This document shows, piece after piece, positions 26,607-34,783 of a stretch of 64,000 nucleotides of DNA (positions are counted from its first letter, which is position 1; every line of letters starts with the position of its first letter). A model generated the notes under the pieces. It was not told where the DNA came from, did not search any database, and saw nothing but the letters and a program-made list of their open reading frames with translations. Source of the stretch: Argonema galeatum A003/A1 (GTDB lineage: Bacteria > Cyanobacteriota > Cyanobacteriia > Cyanobacteriales > Aerosakkonemataceae). Position numbers and translations under genes: made by a program. The stretch covers positions 34,086 to 98,085 of the forward strand of contig NZ_JAIQZM010000026.1 of NCBI RefSeq assembly GCF_023333595.1. The letters are read 5' to 3'.

Positions 26607-26989
26607 AATTATTGTTTGATACTCATACTTTTATTTGGTGGGATAGTCAACCGAATAACCTATCACAAACAGCTTTAGCACTGTTGCAAGATAGGTCAAA
26701 TATTTTGCTCCTGAGTGTCATCAGCATTTGGGAGATGCAAATTAAGTTACAGCTAGGTAAAATAACACTAAATCGATCTTTGTTAGAAATTATTGAAAAT
26801 CAGCAACAAACTAATCAAATAGAGGTACTACCTGTGAAGCTGGCTCATGTTTTAGAATTGGATAGCTTGCCACTTGTTCACAAAGATCCTTTCGATCGTT
26901 TGTTGATTGCACAAGCCAATGTGCAAAATGCTGCCTTAGTTAGCTGCGATCCAATTGTTGCCCAATATCCAGTTAACGTTATTTGGTAA
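26603..26989 (+). CDS. PIN-domain toxin
   Basis: 128 residues from the ATG at 26603. The PIN signature LLFDTHTFIWW is at the N-terminus, SIWEMQIK follows near residue 50, and VHKDPFDRLLIAQA gives the later acidic cluster. This is the VapC subfamily that pairs with Phd antitoxins. Predicted Mg-dependent endoribonuclease. Confidence 0.9.
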   Translation: MKLLFDTHTFIWWDSQPNNLSQTALALLQDRSNILLLSVISIWEMQIKLQLGKITLNRSLLEIIENQQQTNQIEVLPVKLAHVLELDSLPLVHKDPFDRLLIAQANVQNAALVSCDPIVAQYPVNVIW

Positions 26990-27033
26990 ATTGCCTAATA
27001 GCATCGCTTTTTCTTTGCAGTTAAGTGTATTAA

Positions 27034-27147
27034 GCGATCGCATTTGGGGGAAAGATGGAAGTGCGATATGCCTTATGCTGGCTATGCCAACGCATTCTGG
27101 GAAAGATGGGAGTGCGATATGCCTTATGCTGGCTACGCCAACGCTTT
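27034..27147. repeat. HIP1-containing spacer repeat, copy B
   Basis: Two GATCGCATT..GGGAAAGATGG.AGTGCGATATGCC units with linker TTATGCTGGCTACGCCAACG. It separates the Phd/PIN pair from the next TA pair. Confidence 0.8.
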
Positions 27148-27236
27148 TAACGATAAGTTTTCCCATCAGTAGCTAAGAACGGTGAAAAATGCTATTTTAG
27201 CTATTATACCTGAATTTTAGGGAACACTTTAAAATT

Positions 27237-27452
27237 ATGAGTAGTTCTTTGACACCTTTTTTAAAGCACAGAGGCAAAACGGAAGCAGAACAATTTCAGA
27301 AGAATCAGGCGGCAATGAAACTTCTGAAAAGCTGGATAGAAGAAGAAGTTACGGAAGAGGAATCAAAGCAAAGAGAAAGCTACTTTGAATCTTTCAAAGA
27401 AATTGTGGATAGTGCGCGGATGCCGGGACATAAGCTTTACAATAAAGAATGA
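27237..27452 (+). CDS. Antitoxin-like protein of second PIN pair
   Basis: 71 residues, strongly charged and helical (WIEEEVTEEESKQRESYFES). No DNA-binding fold is recognised. It overlaps the following PIN gene by four bases (ATGA), the standard antitoxin position. Confidence 0.7.
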   Translation: MSSSLTPFLKHRGKTEAEQFQKNQAAMKLLKSWIEEEVTEEESKQRESYFESFKEIVDSARMPGHKLYNKE

Positions 27453-27916
27453 TTGTTTTTTTAGACACGGGAATACTTGGGTTAGTTGCCTCGCCAAATA
27501 ATACGGGTGAGGCGAAAGAATGTAAAGACTGGCTTTATGGGTTACTTGCTAGAAGTGTATATGTTCTAACTTCTGATATTTGTGACTATGAAGTTAGAAG
27601 GGGTTTGCTATTAGCGTCTTTGAGTAACCCAACAGTTCAAGGTATCCAAAATCTAGATATTTTGCCAGAAGTTATTGACTTTTTACCGTTAACTAAAATG
27701 GTAATGAAAGAAGCAGCTAATTTGTGGGCGCAAGCGCACAGTCAAGGAATTCAAACAGCGGACAATAAAAATATTGATGCAGATATGATTATCTGCGCTC
27801 AAGCTAAAGTTCTCCAAGCAGAAAATCCGGGTCAGTATATCGTAATTGCTTCTACGAATACTAAACATTTGAAACTGTTTACAGAAGCAAAGGAATGGAG
27901 AGATATCAAATTTTAG
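27449..27916 (+). CDS. PIN-domain toxin, second pair
   Basis: 155 residues: IVFLDTGILGLVASP at the N-terminus, SDICDYEVRRGLLL near residue 45 (conserved Glu), and DNKNIDADMIICAQA near 108-122 for the acidic cluster. Predicted VapC-like ribonuclease. Translationally coupled to its antitoxin. Confidence 0.87.
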   Translation: MIVFLDTGILGLVASPNNTGEAKECKDWLYGLLARSVYVLTSDICDYEVRRGLLLASLSNPTVQGIQNLDILPEVIDFLPLTKMVMKEAANLWAQAHSQGIQTADNKNIDADMIICAQAKVLQAENPGQYIVIASTNTKHLKLFTEAKEWRDIKF

Positions 27917-27941
27917 GTAAGCTGTAGGAGAGTTTAATAGA

Positions 27942-28027
27942 GATCTCATTTTGGGAAAGATGGAAGTGCGATATGCCAACGGCTGCCTACGCCAACGCAT
28001 TTGGGGGAAAGATGGGAGTGCGATCGC
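27942..28027. repeat. HIP1-containing spacer repeat, copy C
   Basis: The same two-unit structure as copies A and B, with linker ATGCCAACGGCTGCCTACGC. It lies just after the second PIN gene. Confidence 0.8.
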
Positions 28028-28099
28028 CACTGATTAAGGTTTTTAAGTTATGCTTAAGTTGATGCTATTATCAACATCAATTTAAACATCAAGATAGTT

Positions 28100-28375
28100 A
28101 TGCAAAATCAGACTGTCCGCACAACAATAACTCTACCTGCGGAACTTTTAGCCGCGACTGACAGGATAGTCAGCCAAGGAAAAGCCAAGAGTCGTAATGA
28201 GTTTGTAGCACAAGCACTTCTACACGAGCTTGAAGCACTCAAACGAGCAGAAATTAATGCAGCACTGATTGAAATGACGCAAGACCCGGATTATCAAGCT
28301 CAAGTGCTACAGATGGAGGCTGAGTTTGGGGTAGCAAGTTGGGAAGCCTTCCAGTTGGGAGAATCTTCAGTATGA
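28100..28375 (+). CDS. Ribbon-helix-helix (CopG/MazE-like) antitoxin
   Basis: 91 residues. The N-terminal strand and helices VRTTITLPAELLAATDRIVS and SRNEFVAQALLHELEAL match a ribbon-helix-helix DNA-binding fold. The C-terminal half is acidic. Its stop overlaps the MazF-like toxin start (ATGA). Confidence 0.88.
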   Translation: MQNQTVRTTITLPAELLAATDRIVSQGKAKSRNEFVAQALLHELEALKRAEINAALIEMTQDPDYQAQVLQMEAEFGVASWEAFQLGESSV

Positions 28376-28722
28376 AACGAGGAGAAGTCTACGATGCTCG
28401 ACTTGAACCTGTTGAGGGTTCTGAACAAGGGGGCACTCGTCCTGTTATCATTGTTAGTCGAGATGCAATCAATACATATAGTCCTGTAGTTTTGGCTATT
28501 CCCTGCACTACTTATCAAACTGGTAAACGAGTTTATCCCACTCAGATATTAATTACAGCGCCAGACGGTGGATTAACTAACGATTCGATCGCTATGGCAG
28601 ATCAGGTAAGGGTGTTATCTAAAAATCGCTTACTGAGTTTACGAGGAATGCTTAGTAATGAAGCAATAATTTTGGTGAATCAAGCTTTGTTAATTGCGTT
28701 TGATTTGCCCAGTCAAGTTTAA
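28372..28722 (+). CDS. MazF/PemK-type endoribonuclease toxin
   Basis: 116 residues from the ATG at 28372 (the frame is open upstream inside the antitoxin gene). Family hallmarks: MKRGEVYDARLEPVEGSEQG, then GTRPVIIVSRDAIN, TTYQTGKRVYPTQI, and ADQVRVLSKNRL. MazF toxins cut mRNA at short sequences. Its stop codon lies at the edge of repeat copy D. Confidence 0.93.
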   Translation: MKRGEVYDARLEPVEGSEQGGTRPVIIVSRDAINTYSPVVLAIPCTTYQTGKRVYPTQILITAPDGGLTNDSIAMADQVRVLSKNRLLSLRGMLSNEAIILVNQALLIAFDLPSQV

Positions 28723-28819
28723 TCGCATTTAGGGGGAAAGATGGGAGTGCGATCGCATTTGGGGAAAGATGGAACTGCGATCGCTTTTTGGGAAAGATGG
28801 AAGTGCGATCGCATTGGGG
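28723..28819. repeat. HIP1-containing spacer repeat, copy D
   Basis: Three units of ATCGCATTT.GGGGAAAGATGG.A.TGC in tandem. It begins right after the MazF-like stop and ends right at the DUF29 fragment. Confidence 0.8.
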
Positions 28820-28824
28820 AAAAA

Positions 28825-29079
28825 CTGCAATATTGGACAAGCGAATCCGACTATAATGCAGTTCACTGGCAAGAAGAAATCTATACTTTCAGAATTCAAT
28901 TGAGACGAAGGATTACTACCAATCTCCGTAATTATTTAGAGTCTGAATTGAACTCTATCTATAAAGATGCGTTAGGATTTGTGAAAATTAAAACTCAAAA
29001 TGCCGTCAGTTTTCTCCCAGAATGTCCTTACTCGCTTGACCAATTACTTGATATCGAGTGGTTGCCCTCATTAAATTAA
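28825..29079 (+). pseudogene. 3' fragment of DUF29 gene (duplicate of 25921-26175)
   Basis: 255 bp, the same length and frame as the 3' end of the intact DUF29 gene at 25720, with about 13 base differences by eye (about 95% identity) and no indels. Homology starts abruptly after repeat copy D and ends at the stop codon. An in-frame ATG at 28741 lies inside the repeat, so a short chimeric peptide could be made, but the N-terminal half of DUF29 is missing. Confidence 0.88.
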
Positions 29080-29997
29080 ATCTTTACGTATCCGCTTTGC
29101 TAAACGTTCTAGTTGATGTCTCACAAAACTTTTTATTGCTGGCTGTTTTTCCACATATTGAGCTATACTAGGACTAATCTGGTAGTAAAAATTAACTAGC
29201 CGTTTACCAACAGGATTAGTTAATAATTTTTCATCTCGGAAATTGCGGAATGTGTCTAAGTCTGGGTGCGTGGGAGTTGAGTAAGCTGCTGTGGCGATGA
29301 AGCATCCGTATTTTGTTAATGATTGTATTTCAGTTTCTAATTGAGTGAGAGATATTTGTGTACTACTAGCTATAGACAAAGCTACTCTAATTTTTTTCAG
29401 GCTATCCAATGGCTCGTCTGATTTTATTTCAATTTTTGTATTTTTTATTTTCTGAATAGCTTCTTGATTGCTTGTAAGAATATATCGATTATTTTCCAGG
29501 TAATCTGATAGGGACTGATAAAAATTTAGTTGCTCGACATCAAAGCGTTTTTGATAATCTCTAGTTAAAAAATCAAAAATTTGTTTAATTTTAGATACAA
29601 CATAAGCTTTTTCTATCTGACTACTTTCGAGTTGCTTACTAATCTGTAATAGACGTATAATAAGACCAGTCATAAATTTAATCTGCTCTTCCAGTGAGTA
29701 AGAAATTTTCAGCCAATTATTAACCTCGCTGCTGTCATTCTTTATCTTTTCATAGACTATTTCAGCCTGTTTATTTCTTGTTAATCCTTGTGAAATACCA
29801 TAGTTTTGTATATAAAGATCTACTTGCAAAGCGCTTTCTCGACAACTTATATATCGAACATATTCCAGCAAAGAGTCTAAATAATTAAGAAGAGCATTAG
29901 CATGATCTCCTTTTTCTTCATAATATTTGCCTCTTTCGCCTAAACGAATATAGTCTCTTTCTAGTTGGTCGCGAATTTCATAGATATTTTCCGGCAT
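29071..29997 (-). CDS. CFI-box-CTERM protein
   Basis: 308 residues, mostly helical. Near residue 232 it has CFIATAAYSTPTHPDLDTFRNFRD, the CFI-box C-terminal module found in many bacterial proteins of unknown role. The first 230 residues are TPR/coiled-coil-like (YYEEKGDHANALLNYLDSLL). Its stop codon lies within the 3' end of the duplicated DUF29 fragment. Upstream on the same strand are small zinc-binding reading frames (30140-30638), so these may form one transcription unit. Confidence 0.75.
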   Translation of the reverse strand: MPENIYEIRDQLERDYIRLGERGKYYEEKGDHANALLNYLDSLLEYVRYISCRESALQVDLYIQNYGISQGLTRNKQAEIVYEKIKNDSSEVNNWLKISYSLEEQIKFMTGLIIRLLQISKQLESSQIEKAYVVSKIKQIFDFLTRDYQKRFDVEQLNFYQSLSDYLENNRYILTSNQEAIQKIKNTKIEIKSDEPLDSLKKIRVALSIASSTQISLTQLETEIQSLTKYGCFIATAAYSTPTHPDLDTFRNFRDEKLLTNPVGKRLVNFYYQISPSIAQYVEKQPAIKSFVRHQLERLAKRIRKDLI

Positions 29998-30139
29998 TTT
30001 ATTATCTCCTTTAGTTTTAAAATTAATTTTAAAGTTGTAGCAAATCTCTTAAAAGTCAAGCGATCGCCCGCTCTTGACCCTCTCCCCATCCTTCCCGATA
30101 CTGCGGTGCGTTAACGAAGTGTAACGCACCCTACATTTG

Positions 30140-30301
30140 TTATCTAATCCAGCCTTTACCTTGACACTTTTGGCATTGAGCTTCTCTGACAGCACCTTCT
30201 GGCTTTTTCGTTCCTGTTCCGCCACATGATGGACACGGTTTTCCATCTTTAGCTTCAAAAGCGTTGGGATCTCTTATATCTGGTGGTTTCTCATTGCTCA
30301 T
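30140..30301 (-). CDS. Small DnaJ-type zinc-finger protein
   Basis: 53 residues from the ATG at 30301 (MSNEKPPDIRDP...). Two CXXCXGXG motifs, CPSCGGTG and CQKCQGKG, spaced as in one DnaJ zinc-binding repeat. The rest is a short charged leader. It could be a stand-alone zinc-binding adaptor. It lies between the CFI-box gene and two other small frames on the same strand. Confidence 0.72.
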   Translation of the reverse strand: MSNEKPPDIRDPNAFEAKDGKPCPSCGGTGTKKPEGAVREAQCQKCQGKGWIR

Positions 30302-30354
30302 AAAATAAAATCTCTTTTTTGATTTCACTCATTGTTGGTTGTGAAGGTTGTGAG

Positions 30355-30420
30355 TTAGATTGATCTCTCCATTTCTTCCTTAGATTTATTTTGTTTATCT
30401 GGGGGTTTCTCGCTTGCCAT
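30355..30420 (-). CDS. Very short ORF sharing the leader of the zinc-finger protein
   Basis: A 21-codon frame beginning MASEKPPDKQNKSKEEME, similar to the MSNEKPPD leader of the next gene. AGGAGGG lies about 14 bases before the ATG, which is a little far. It may be a leader peptide or the remnant of a duplicated zinc-finger gene. Low confidence that a stable protein is made. Confidence 0.35.
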   Translation of the reverse strand: MASEKPPDKQNKSKEEMERSI

Positions 30421-30473
30421 AATTTAAATATTTCCCTCCTAAAGTGCGTTAAATAAATCGCTCAATCAAGCTT

Positions 30474-30638
30474 TTATGGGGGTGAATCGGTATCAATGAC
30501 AGTTTCTTCTTTGCATTCCTGGCATTTATATACCACTCTTTCTGTGTATTGATTTATTGTTCTTCTTCCGACCTCTTCCATCTTGGTGCTTCCGCAGTGG
30601 TCGCATACAGGGCCACCAACTTCATTTCTTTTGCCCAT
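30474..30638 (-). CDS. Small zinc-ribbon protein
   Basis: 54 residues. It has CDHCGS near residue 12 and CQEC near residue 39, a four-Cys zinc ribbon with the sequence ERVVYKCQECKEE between strands. GAGGT lies 9 bases before the ATG. It is first of the small minus-strand frames leading to the CFI-box gene and diverges from the STAND ATPase gene. Confidence 0.68.
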   Translation of the reverse strand: MGKRNEVGGPVCDHCGSTKMEEVGRRTINQYTERVVYKCQECKEETVIDTDSPP

Positions 30639-30745
30639 TGCTTCTTACCTCATTGAATTGCCATCAGTGTATTTTTTTCCTTTCTCTATAATCTCACTGC
30701 GGAAAGCTTCTGTCAGTCGGAAATGTCGGTAATTTTATAACCATA

Positions 30746-30789
30746 AAATGTCAGAAATGTAAGAAATGTCGTAAATGTCGGATATAATA
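30746..30789 (+). promoter_or_regulatory. Tandem AAATGTCGT operator-like repeats and promoter of the STAND gene
   Basis: Four consecutive 9-bp units (AAAATGTCAG, AAATGTAAG, AAATGTCGT, AAATGTCGG; 30746-30782) run directly into a TATAAT -10 box (30783-30788); a fifth copy, GGAAATGTCGG, lies at about 30719-30729. The gene that follows encodes an N-terminal HTH-like domain, so autoregulation through these repeats is a natural guess. Confidence 0.6.
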
Positions 30790-30814
30790 GGGCAAACTAT
30801 AGCCCATTGCTGAC

Positions 30815-32197
30815 ATGATGGATATTAAAGAAATCTTAAAATTGACAGACGAGCTAGTTTTAGCCAAAACAGGGGAACACCTAGATTATCTGCAAGAAGC
30901 TATACTGCGGGGTACATTACAAGATCAGAAATACGCGGAAATTGCAGAAGCAACTCACTCTAGTGAAGGTTATGTCAGGGATGTCGGGTCAAAATTATGG
31001 AAAATACTATCTAAGGGATTGGGACAAGATATTACTAAAGCGAATTTTCGAGCGATATTAGAAAAGGCAAAAATTTACAAAAATAATATTTCATCAGCTA
31101 TTGTTGGCGAAACTATTACAGTCAATAACCTTAACATTTGTCCAGAAAAATCTCGATCGCACACCCCCACACCACAACCGCAACAAACCCAAACCCGATC
31201 GCACATCGACTTAGGCGACGCACCGGAAATCTTCAGCTTCTACGATCGCACCGACTCCCTCACCACCCTCGAAACCTGGATATTACAAGATCGCGATCGC
31301 CTCATCGCACTCCTGGGTATCAGCGGAATTGGCAAAACTACCCTCGCACTGCGACTCATAGAACAAATCAAAACCCATTTTGATTACGTCATCTATCGCA
31401 GCCTCCGCTTTTCGCCAACCCCAGATGCAACCCTCACCAACTTGCTGCAAATCTTCTCCCAGCAAGCAGAGATCCCCCACGCGATCGAAACGCAACTTTC
31501 CCAACTCATCAACTACCTACGCAAATATCGCTGTCTGATTATCTTCGATGACGTACAGATGCTTTTCAGCAGCGGACAACTCGCAGGTCAATATAAATCT
31601 GGATATGAAGATTATCACTTATTTTTCAAACAAATAGCCGAACTTTGTCATCAGAGTAGCTTACTATTAATTAGTTGGGAAAAACCCAGAGAAATCGCCA
31701 AACTAGAAAGACTAAATAACTATGTGCATTCCTTAGTATTAGAGAGTTTAGGCGTAGCAGCTAAAGAAATTCTCAAACAGCATAATTTATCAGATGAAGA
31801 CAGTTGGGAAATTTTGATTAATTCCTATCAAGGAAATCCCCTCTGGTTAGAGTTCACCGCCACCATGATTCAAGAATTATTTGGAGGTAATGTTTCTGAC
31901 TTTTTACAATGTGACGCGCCAATCTTATGCGAATCTTTACAAGCACAGTTAGACCAACAATTTCAGCGTCTAACCCAGCCGGAACAAGCAGTAATGATTC
32001 AGCTTGCTAATGAAACAGAACCCGTTACTTTGCCGCAAATTGCCAAGACAGTACAGTTATCTACCGCAGATTTATTGAATGCCATGCAATCGCTAGGGAG
32101 GCGGCTGTTATTGGAGGCAAAAGAACAGGGTAAGACAACCTTTTTTACTTTAAATACTGTGTTGAAACAGTATGTAAAAAATCGATATTGTAACTAA
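30815..32197 (+). CDS. STAND-type NTPase with N-terminal HTH domain
   Basis: 460 residues. Residues 1-90 resemble the HTH domain at the N-terminus of cyanobacterial vWA-MoxR-associated and NB-ARC proteins (AEIAEATHSSEGYVRDVGSKLWK). A Pro/Gln linker (115-130) follows, then an NB-ARC-like ATPase with P-loop GISGIGKTT (168-176), Walker B CLIIFDDVQ (about 236-244) and a winged-helix region (QPEQAVMIQLANE) to the end. It lacks the WD40 or TPR sensor that such proteins often carry, so it is short. Possible role: regulated switch or defence sensor; unproven. Confidence 0.8.
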   Translation: MMDIKEILKLTDELVLAKTGEHLDYLQEAILRGTLQDQKYAEIAEATHSSEGYVRDVGSKLWKILSKGLGQDITKANFRAILEKAKIYKNNISSAIVGETITVNNLNICPEKSRSHTPTPQPQQTQTRSHIDLGDAPEIFSFYDRTDSLTTLETWILQDRDRLIALLGISGIGKTTLALRLIEQIKTHFDYVIYRSLRFSPTPDATLTNLLQIFSQQAEIPHAIETQLSQLINYLRKYRCLIIFDDVQMLFSSGQLAGQYKSGYEDYHLFFKQIAELCHQSSLLLISWEKPREIAKLERLNNYVHSLVLESLGVAAKEILKQHNLSDEDSWEILINSYQGNPLWLEFTATMIQELFGGNVSDFLQCDAPILCESLQAQLDQQFQRLTQPEQAVMIQLANETEPVTLPQIAKTVQLSTADLLNAMQSLGRRLLLEAKEQGKTTFFTLNTVLKQYVKNRYCN

Positions 32198-32270
32198 ACA
32201 ATACAGGATTTACTTATCTTTGCTACAATTGGCAGTATCTAGCACAGTGCGATCTGTAGGTTGAAAACTT

Positions 32271-32957
32271 ATGATATCTGCTAGCGCGATTTTTCCTCCT
32301 TTGACCATTCCTCCTTTAGAAAACGGCGACAAGCTCACCCGCGCTGAATTTGAGCGTCGCTATGAAGCAATGCCTGAAGTCAAAAAAGCTGAATTGATTG
32401 AAGGAATGGTTTATATGGCATCTCCGTTAAGATTTGAAAGTCACGCAGAGCCTCATGCTTACATTATGGGCTGGTTGGCTACATACAAGGCTGGTACACC
32501 GGGAGTAAGGCTAGGTGATAATCCAACGGTGCGTCTGGATGCCGATAACGAACCGCAACCGGATGCTTTATTGAGAATAGAACAGGGGGGCCGATCGCGC
32601 ATCAGTGACGATGATTATGTGGAAGGTGCGCCGGAATTAATAGTAGAAATTGCCGCTTCTACTGCGTCTCTAGATTTGCATAAAAAACTGACAGTCTACC
32701 GTCGCAATGGAGTACAAGAATATTTAGTTTGGCGAGTTTACGATCGTCAATTCGATTGGTTTAGATTAAATGCCGGGGAATATATTCAAGTTGAGCCGAA
32801 TGCTGATGGTGTAATTTGCTCTCAAGTCTTTCCGGGGTTGTGGTTGGATAAAGCAGCTTTATTAGGGGGTAATTTAGCAAAAGTTTTAGAAATATTGCAG
32901 CAGGGTTTAGCAAGTCAGGAACATCAAGCTTTTGTGCAAAGACTGGCTAATGATTAA
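32271..32957 (+). CDS. Uma2-family (DUF820) putative endonuclease
   Basis: 228 residues with the Uma2 fold: LTRAEFERRYEAMPEVKKAE and LIEGMVYMASP, then the PD-(D/E)xK core EPQPDALL and PELIVEIAASTASLDLHKKL with a Tyr-Arg helix. Very common and multi-copy in cyanobacteria; cellular role not established. Longer than usual because of a C-terminal helical tail. Confidence 0.9.
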   Translation: MISASAIFPPLTIPPLENGDKLTRAEFERRYEAMPEVKKAELIEGMVYMASPLRFESHAEPHAYIMGWLATYKAGTPGVRLGDNPTVRLDADNEPQPDALLRIEQGGRSRISDDDYVEGAPELIVEIAASTASLDLHKKLTVYRRNGVQEYLVWRVYDRQFDWFRLNAGEYIQVEPNADGVICSQVFPGLWLDKAALLGGNLAKVLEILQQGLASQEHQAFVQRLAND

Positions 32958-33000
32958 ATGGCGCGATAGAAGAACAGCAGCAGTTAGAGCAAGGGGATGA

Positions 33001-33207
33001 ATGAAATATAGCATTTTGATTCAGTGGTCTGAGAACGATCGAGCGTATGTTGCTAGTTTGCCTGAATGGGGGAAATACGCTCGAACACACGGCGAAACTT
33101 ATGAAGAAGCACTTGAGAACGCCAAGGAAGTTTTAGAAGATTTGGTGTATGGCTATGAGCAAACGGGTAAGCCCCTACCAGAGCCACAGACACTACAGGT
33201 AGCCTAA
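33001..33207 (+). CDS. HicB-like protein
   Basis: 68 residues: a partial RNase H-like HicB fold (YSILIQWSENDRAYVASLPE, then THGETYEEALENAKEVLEDL). AAGGGGATGA lies directly before the ATG. No HicA toxin gene is adjacent, so it is an orphan or works alone. Confidence 0.85.
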   Translation: MKYSILIQWSENDRAYVASLPEWGKYARTHGETYEEALENAKEVLEDLVYGYEQTGKPLPEPQTLQVA

Positions 33208-33334
33208 ACTTGTAGTGACTAACAATAGGGGTGAGGAAGTTTTCAAACTTACCTCACACCTTGGCGTTAAACTTTAGCCTATGTCATTCAGTTCGCCTTC
33301 CTAAATGATTATTCCCATTCTGACGGATGTATTC

Positions 33335-34540
33335 TTAGTTAAATGTTTCCGCTCCTGTTGGTTCTTGGTGGACAATACCTCGCTTTTGAAGGCGATAATT
33401 CGCTACAACGGGGTAAACAACACCGCGTATCCGATTGATCGCACCTACTGGACGATGAACTGCTAAACCGTTCCAGGGAGAATATCTCAGGTTTTCGTTG
33501 AAATCCGATTGTTTTTCATAATCAATAATCTGATGATTGACGGTGAGACGACCTACTTTCAAGAAGGGTGATTCCTGTTCTTTCCAGACATTGATGCCAT
33601 CGTCGATCGGCATTTTTAGGCTGGTTTGGAACTGGATGCCAAAATCCCACCAGTATTGAGCATCAGGTTTCGCCAGGGCTTGAATTAGATCATCCCGGTA
33701 ATAATTGTCTGGTTGATTGGGATCTAAACCCAAGGCTTTGGCCCGATCGACAAAGGGAATTTTAGGAATTCCCGGTCGAGATTGTTCGGGAATTATCTCG
33801 TGCGGTGGTTTGCATGAAACCGGAGTAAACCCATACTTAATTACAGCGGGATATTCGACAGGAACTATACCAGGCTGAGAGGGATCGAAATCGGGATAGA
33901 GACCCAAAGCAGAGGGTGAACCGCTCCAATATTTTGCTGTTAGCAAACTCTTCGGAGTCCGGCTACCCGTAAGCGTTGACACCGCTAGAAAGTGTCTGGG
34001 ATGTCGCATTAGCCACTTTTTCAATGTATCTGGTGATTCCACAAGAGCAGAAAAAAAGCCGTAGTAATCTTTGATGGTTTGGCTCACAAATATCTCTGAA
34101 TTGTGAACAATGATGTCCTGGGTTTTTGACTCGTGGCTTTGCGCGAGTCGTTCCCCTTCCACCCCCATGACTTTCACTGAAATTGAGCGCGAATCTTGGG
34201 CGTAATCATTGGCTACTTTGGTAGCCCCGTTAGCAAATCGCAACCAAACAGGATATTCTTTGGGTTTTGCCAGCAAACCTTGCTTAATGGAAATCGCATT
34301 GAGTTGCGAAGAAGTTAACGAGGCGCGTTTGCCCAATTCCCGTTTAATCGCTTCCTCATCAAAGTCAAAAATTTCCAGAGTTCCTTTAACGCAGGCATGA
34401 GTTTTGGCGTGAGTATCGCGCAGCGCCCGCTCCTTATTGCCGTAAAGATTATCCATCCGAAGCTTGGCCTGCTCAACCAAAAGATCGTAGTATTTGATCT
34501 CGTCCTGTTCGGGATATTCGGTAAATAACTTCTTGCTCAT
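33335..34540 (-). CDS. Catalase-related haem protein (fatty-acid hydroperoxide lyase/AOS-like)
   Basis: 401 residues. It keeps the catalase core but not catalase length. Distal candidate Thr-His at T47-H48; a RFANG...DYAQDSRSISVKVMG segment equivalent to catalase RDPRGFA; and proximal ligand motif R372-x3-Y376-x6-R383, the same spacing as the catalase RxFxYxDTxxxR. Such proteins act on fatty-acid hydroperoxides rather than H2O2 (coral allene oxide synthase; Nostoc punctiforme 10S-hydroperoxide lyase). It lies downstream of a cyclooxygenase-like dioxygenase, as in the Nostoc pair, which strongly suggests cleavage of a 10S-hydroperoxide into an oxo-acid and a C8 alcohol. Confidence 0.85.
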   Translation of the reverse strand: MSKKLFTEYPEQDEIKYYDLLVEQAKLRMDNLYGNKERALRDTHAKTHACVKGTLEIFDFDEEAIKRELGKRASLTSSQLNAISIKQGLLAKPKEYPVWLRFANGATKVANDYAQDSRSISVKVMGVEGERLAQSHESKTQDIIVHNSEIFVSQTIKDYYGFFSALVESPDTLKKWLMRHPRHFLAVSTLTGSRTPKSLLTAKYWSGSPSALGLYPDFDPSQPGIVPVEYPAVIKYGFTPVSCKPPHEIIPEQSRPGIPKIPFVDRAKALGLDPNQPDNYYRDDLIQALAKPDAQYWWDFGIQFQTSLKMPIDDGINVWKEQESPFLKVGRLTVNHQIIDYEKQSDFNENLRYSPWNGLAVHRPVGAINRIRGVVYPVVANYRLQKRGIVHQEPTGAETFN

Positions 34541-34639
34541 AAATAACCTTTTAAAAGCTGATAATGGCGATAATGGTTGGTATTTTCCCCTTCTAATTTA
34601 CCCGATTTTTAACGGGATGTCGGGCGAACTCAGGTGTAA

Positions 34640-34682
34640 GTTGTTCGTGGTTCATTGCGTAATCTCATAAACCACGAACAAC
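34640..34682. repeat. Inverted repeat between dioxygenase and catalase-like genes
   Basis: Arms GTTGTTCGTGGTT and AACCACGAACAAC around a 17-bp loop. It lies in the 243-bp gap between the two oxylipin genes. As RNA it could form a hairpin affecting read-through or stability; it may equally be a dispersed repeat. Confidence 0.65.
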
Positions 34683-34783
34683 TCACCACTGAGACTGTCG
34701 GCTATTATTGAACTGGAGTTCTATATTTGAAAAAAGGGCGTACACTTTACAATTTGTAACCCAACTCCAGTTCAGTCAGCTCG

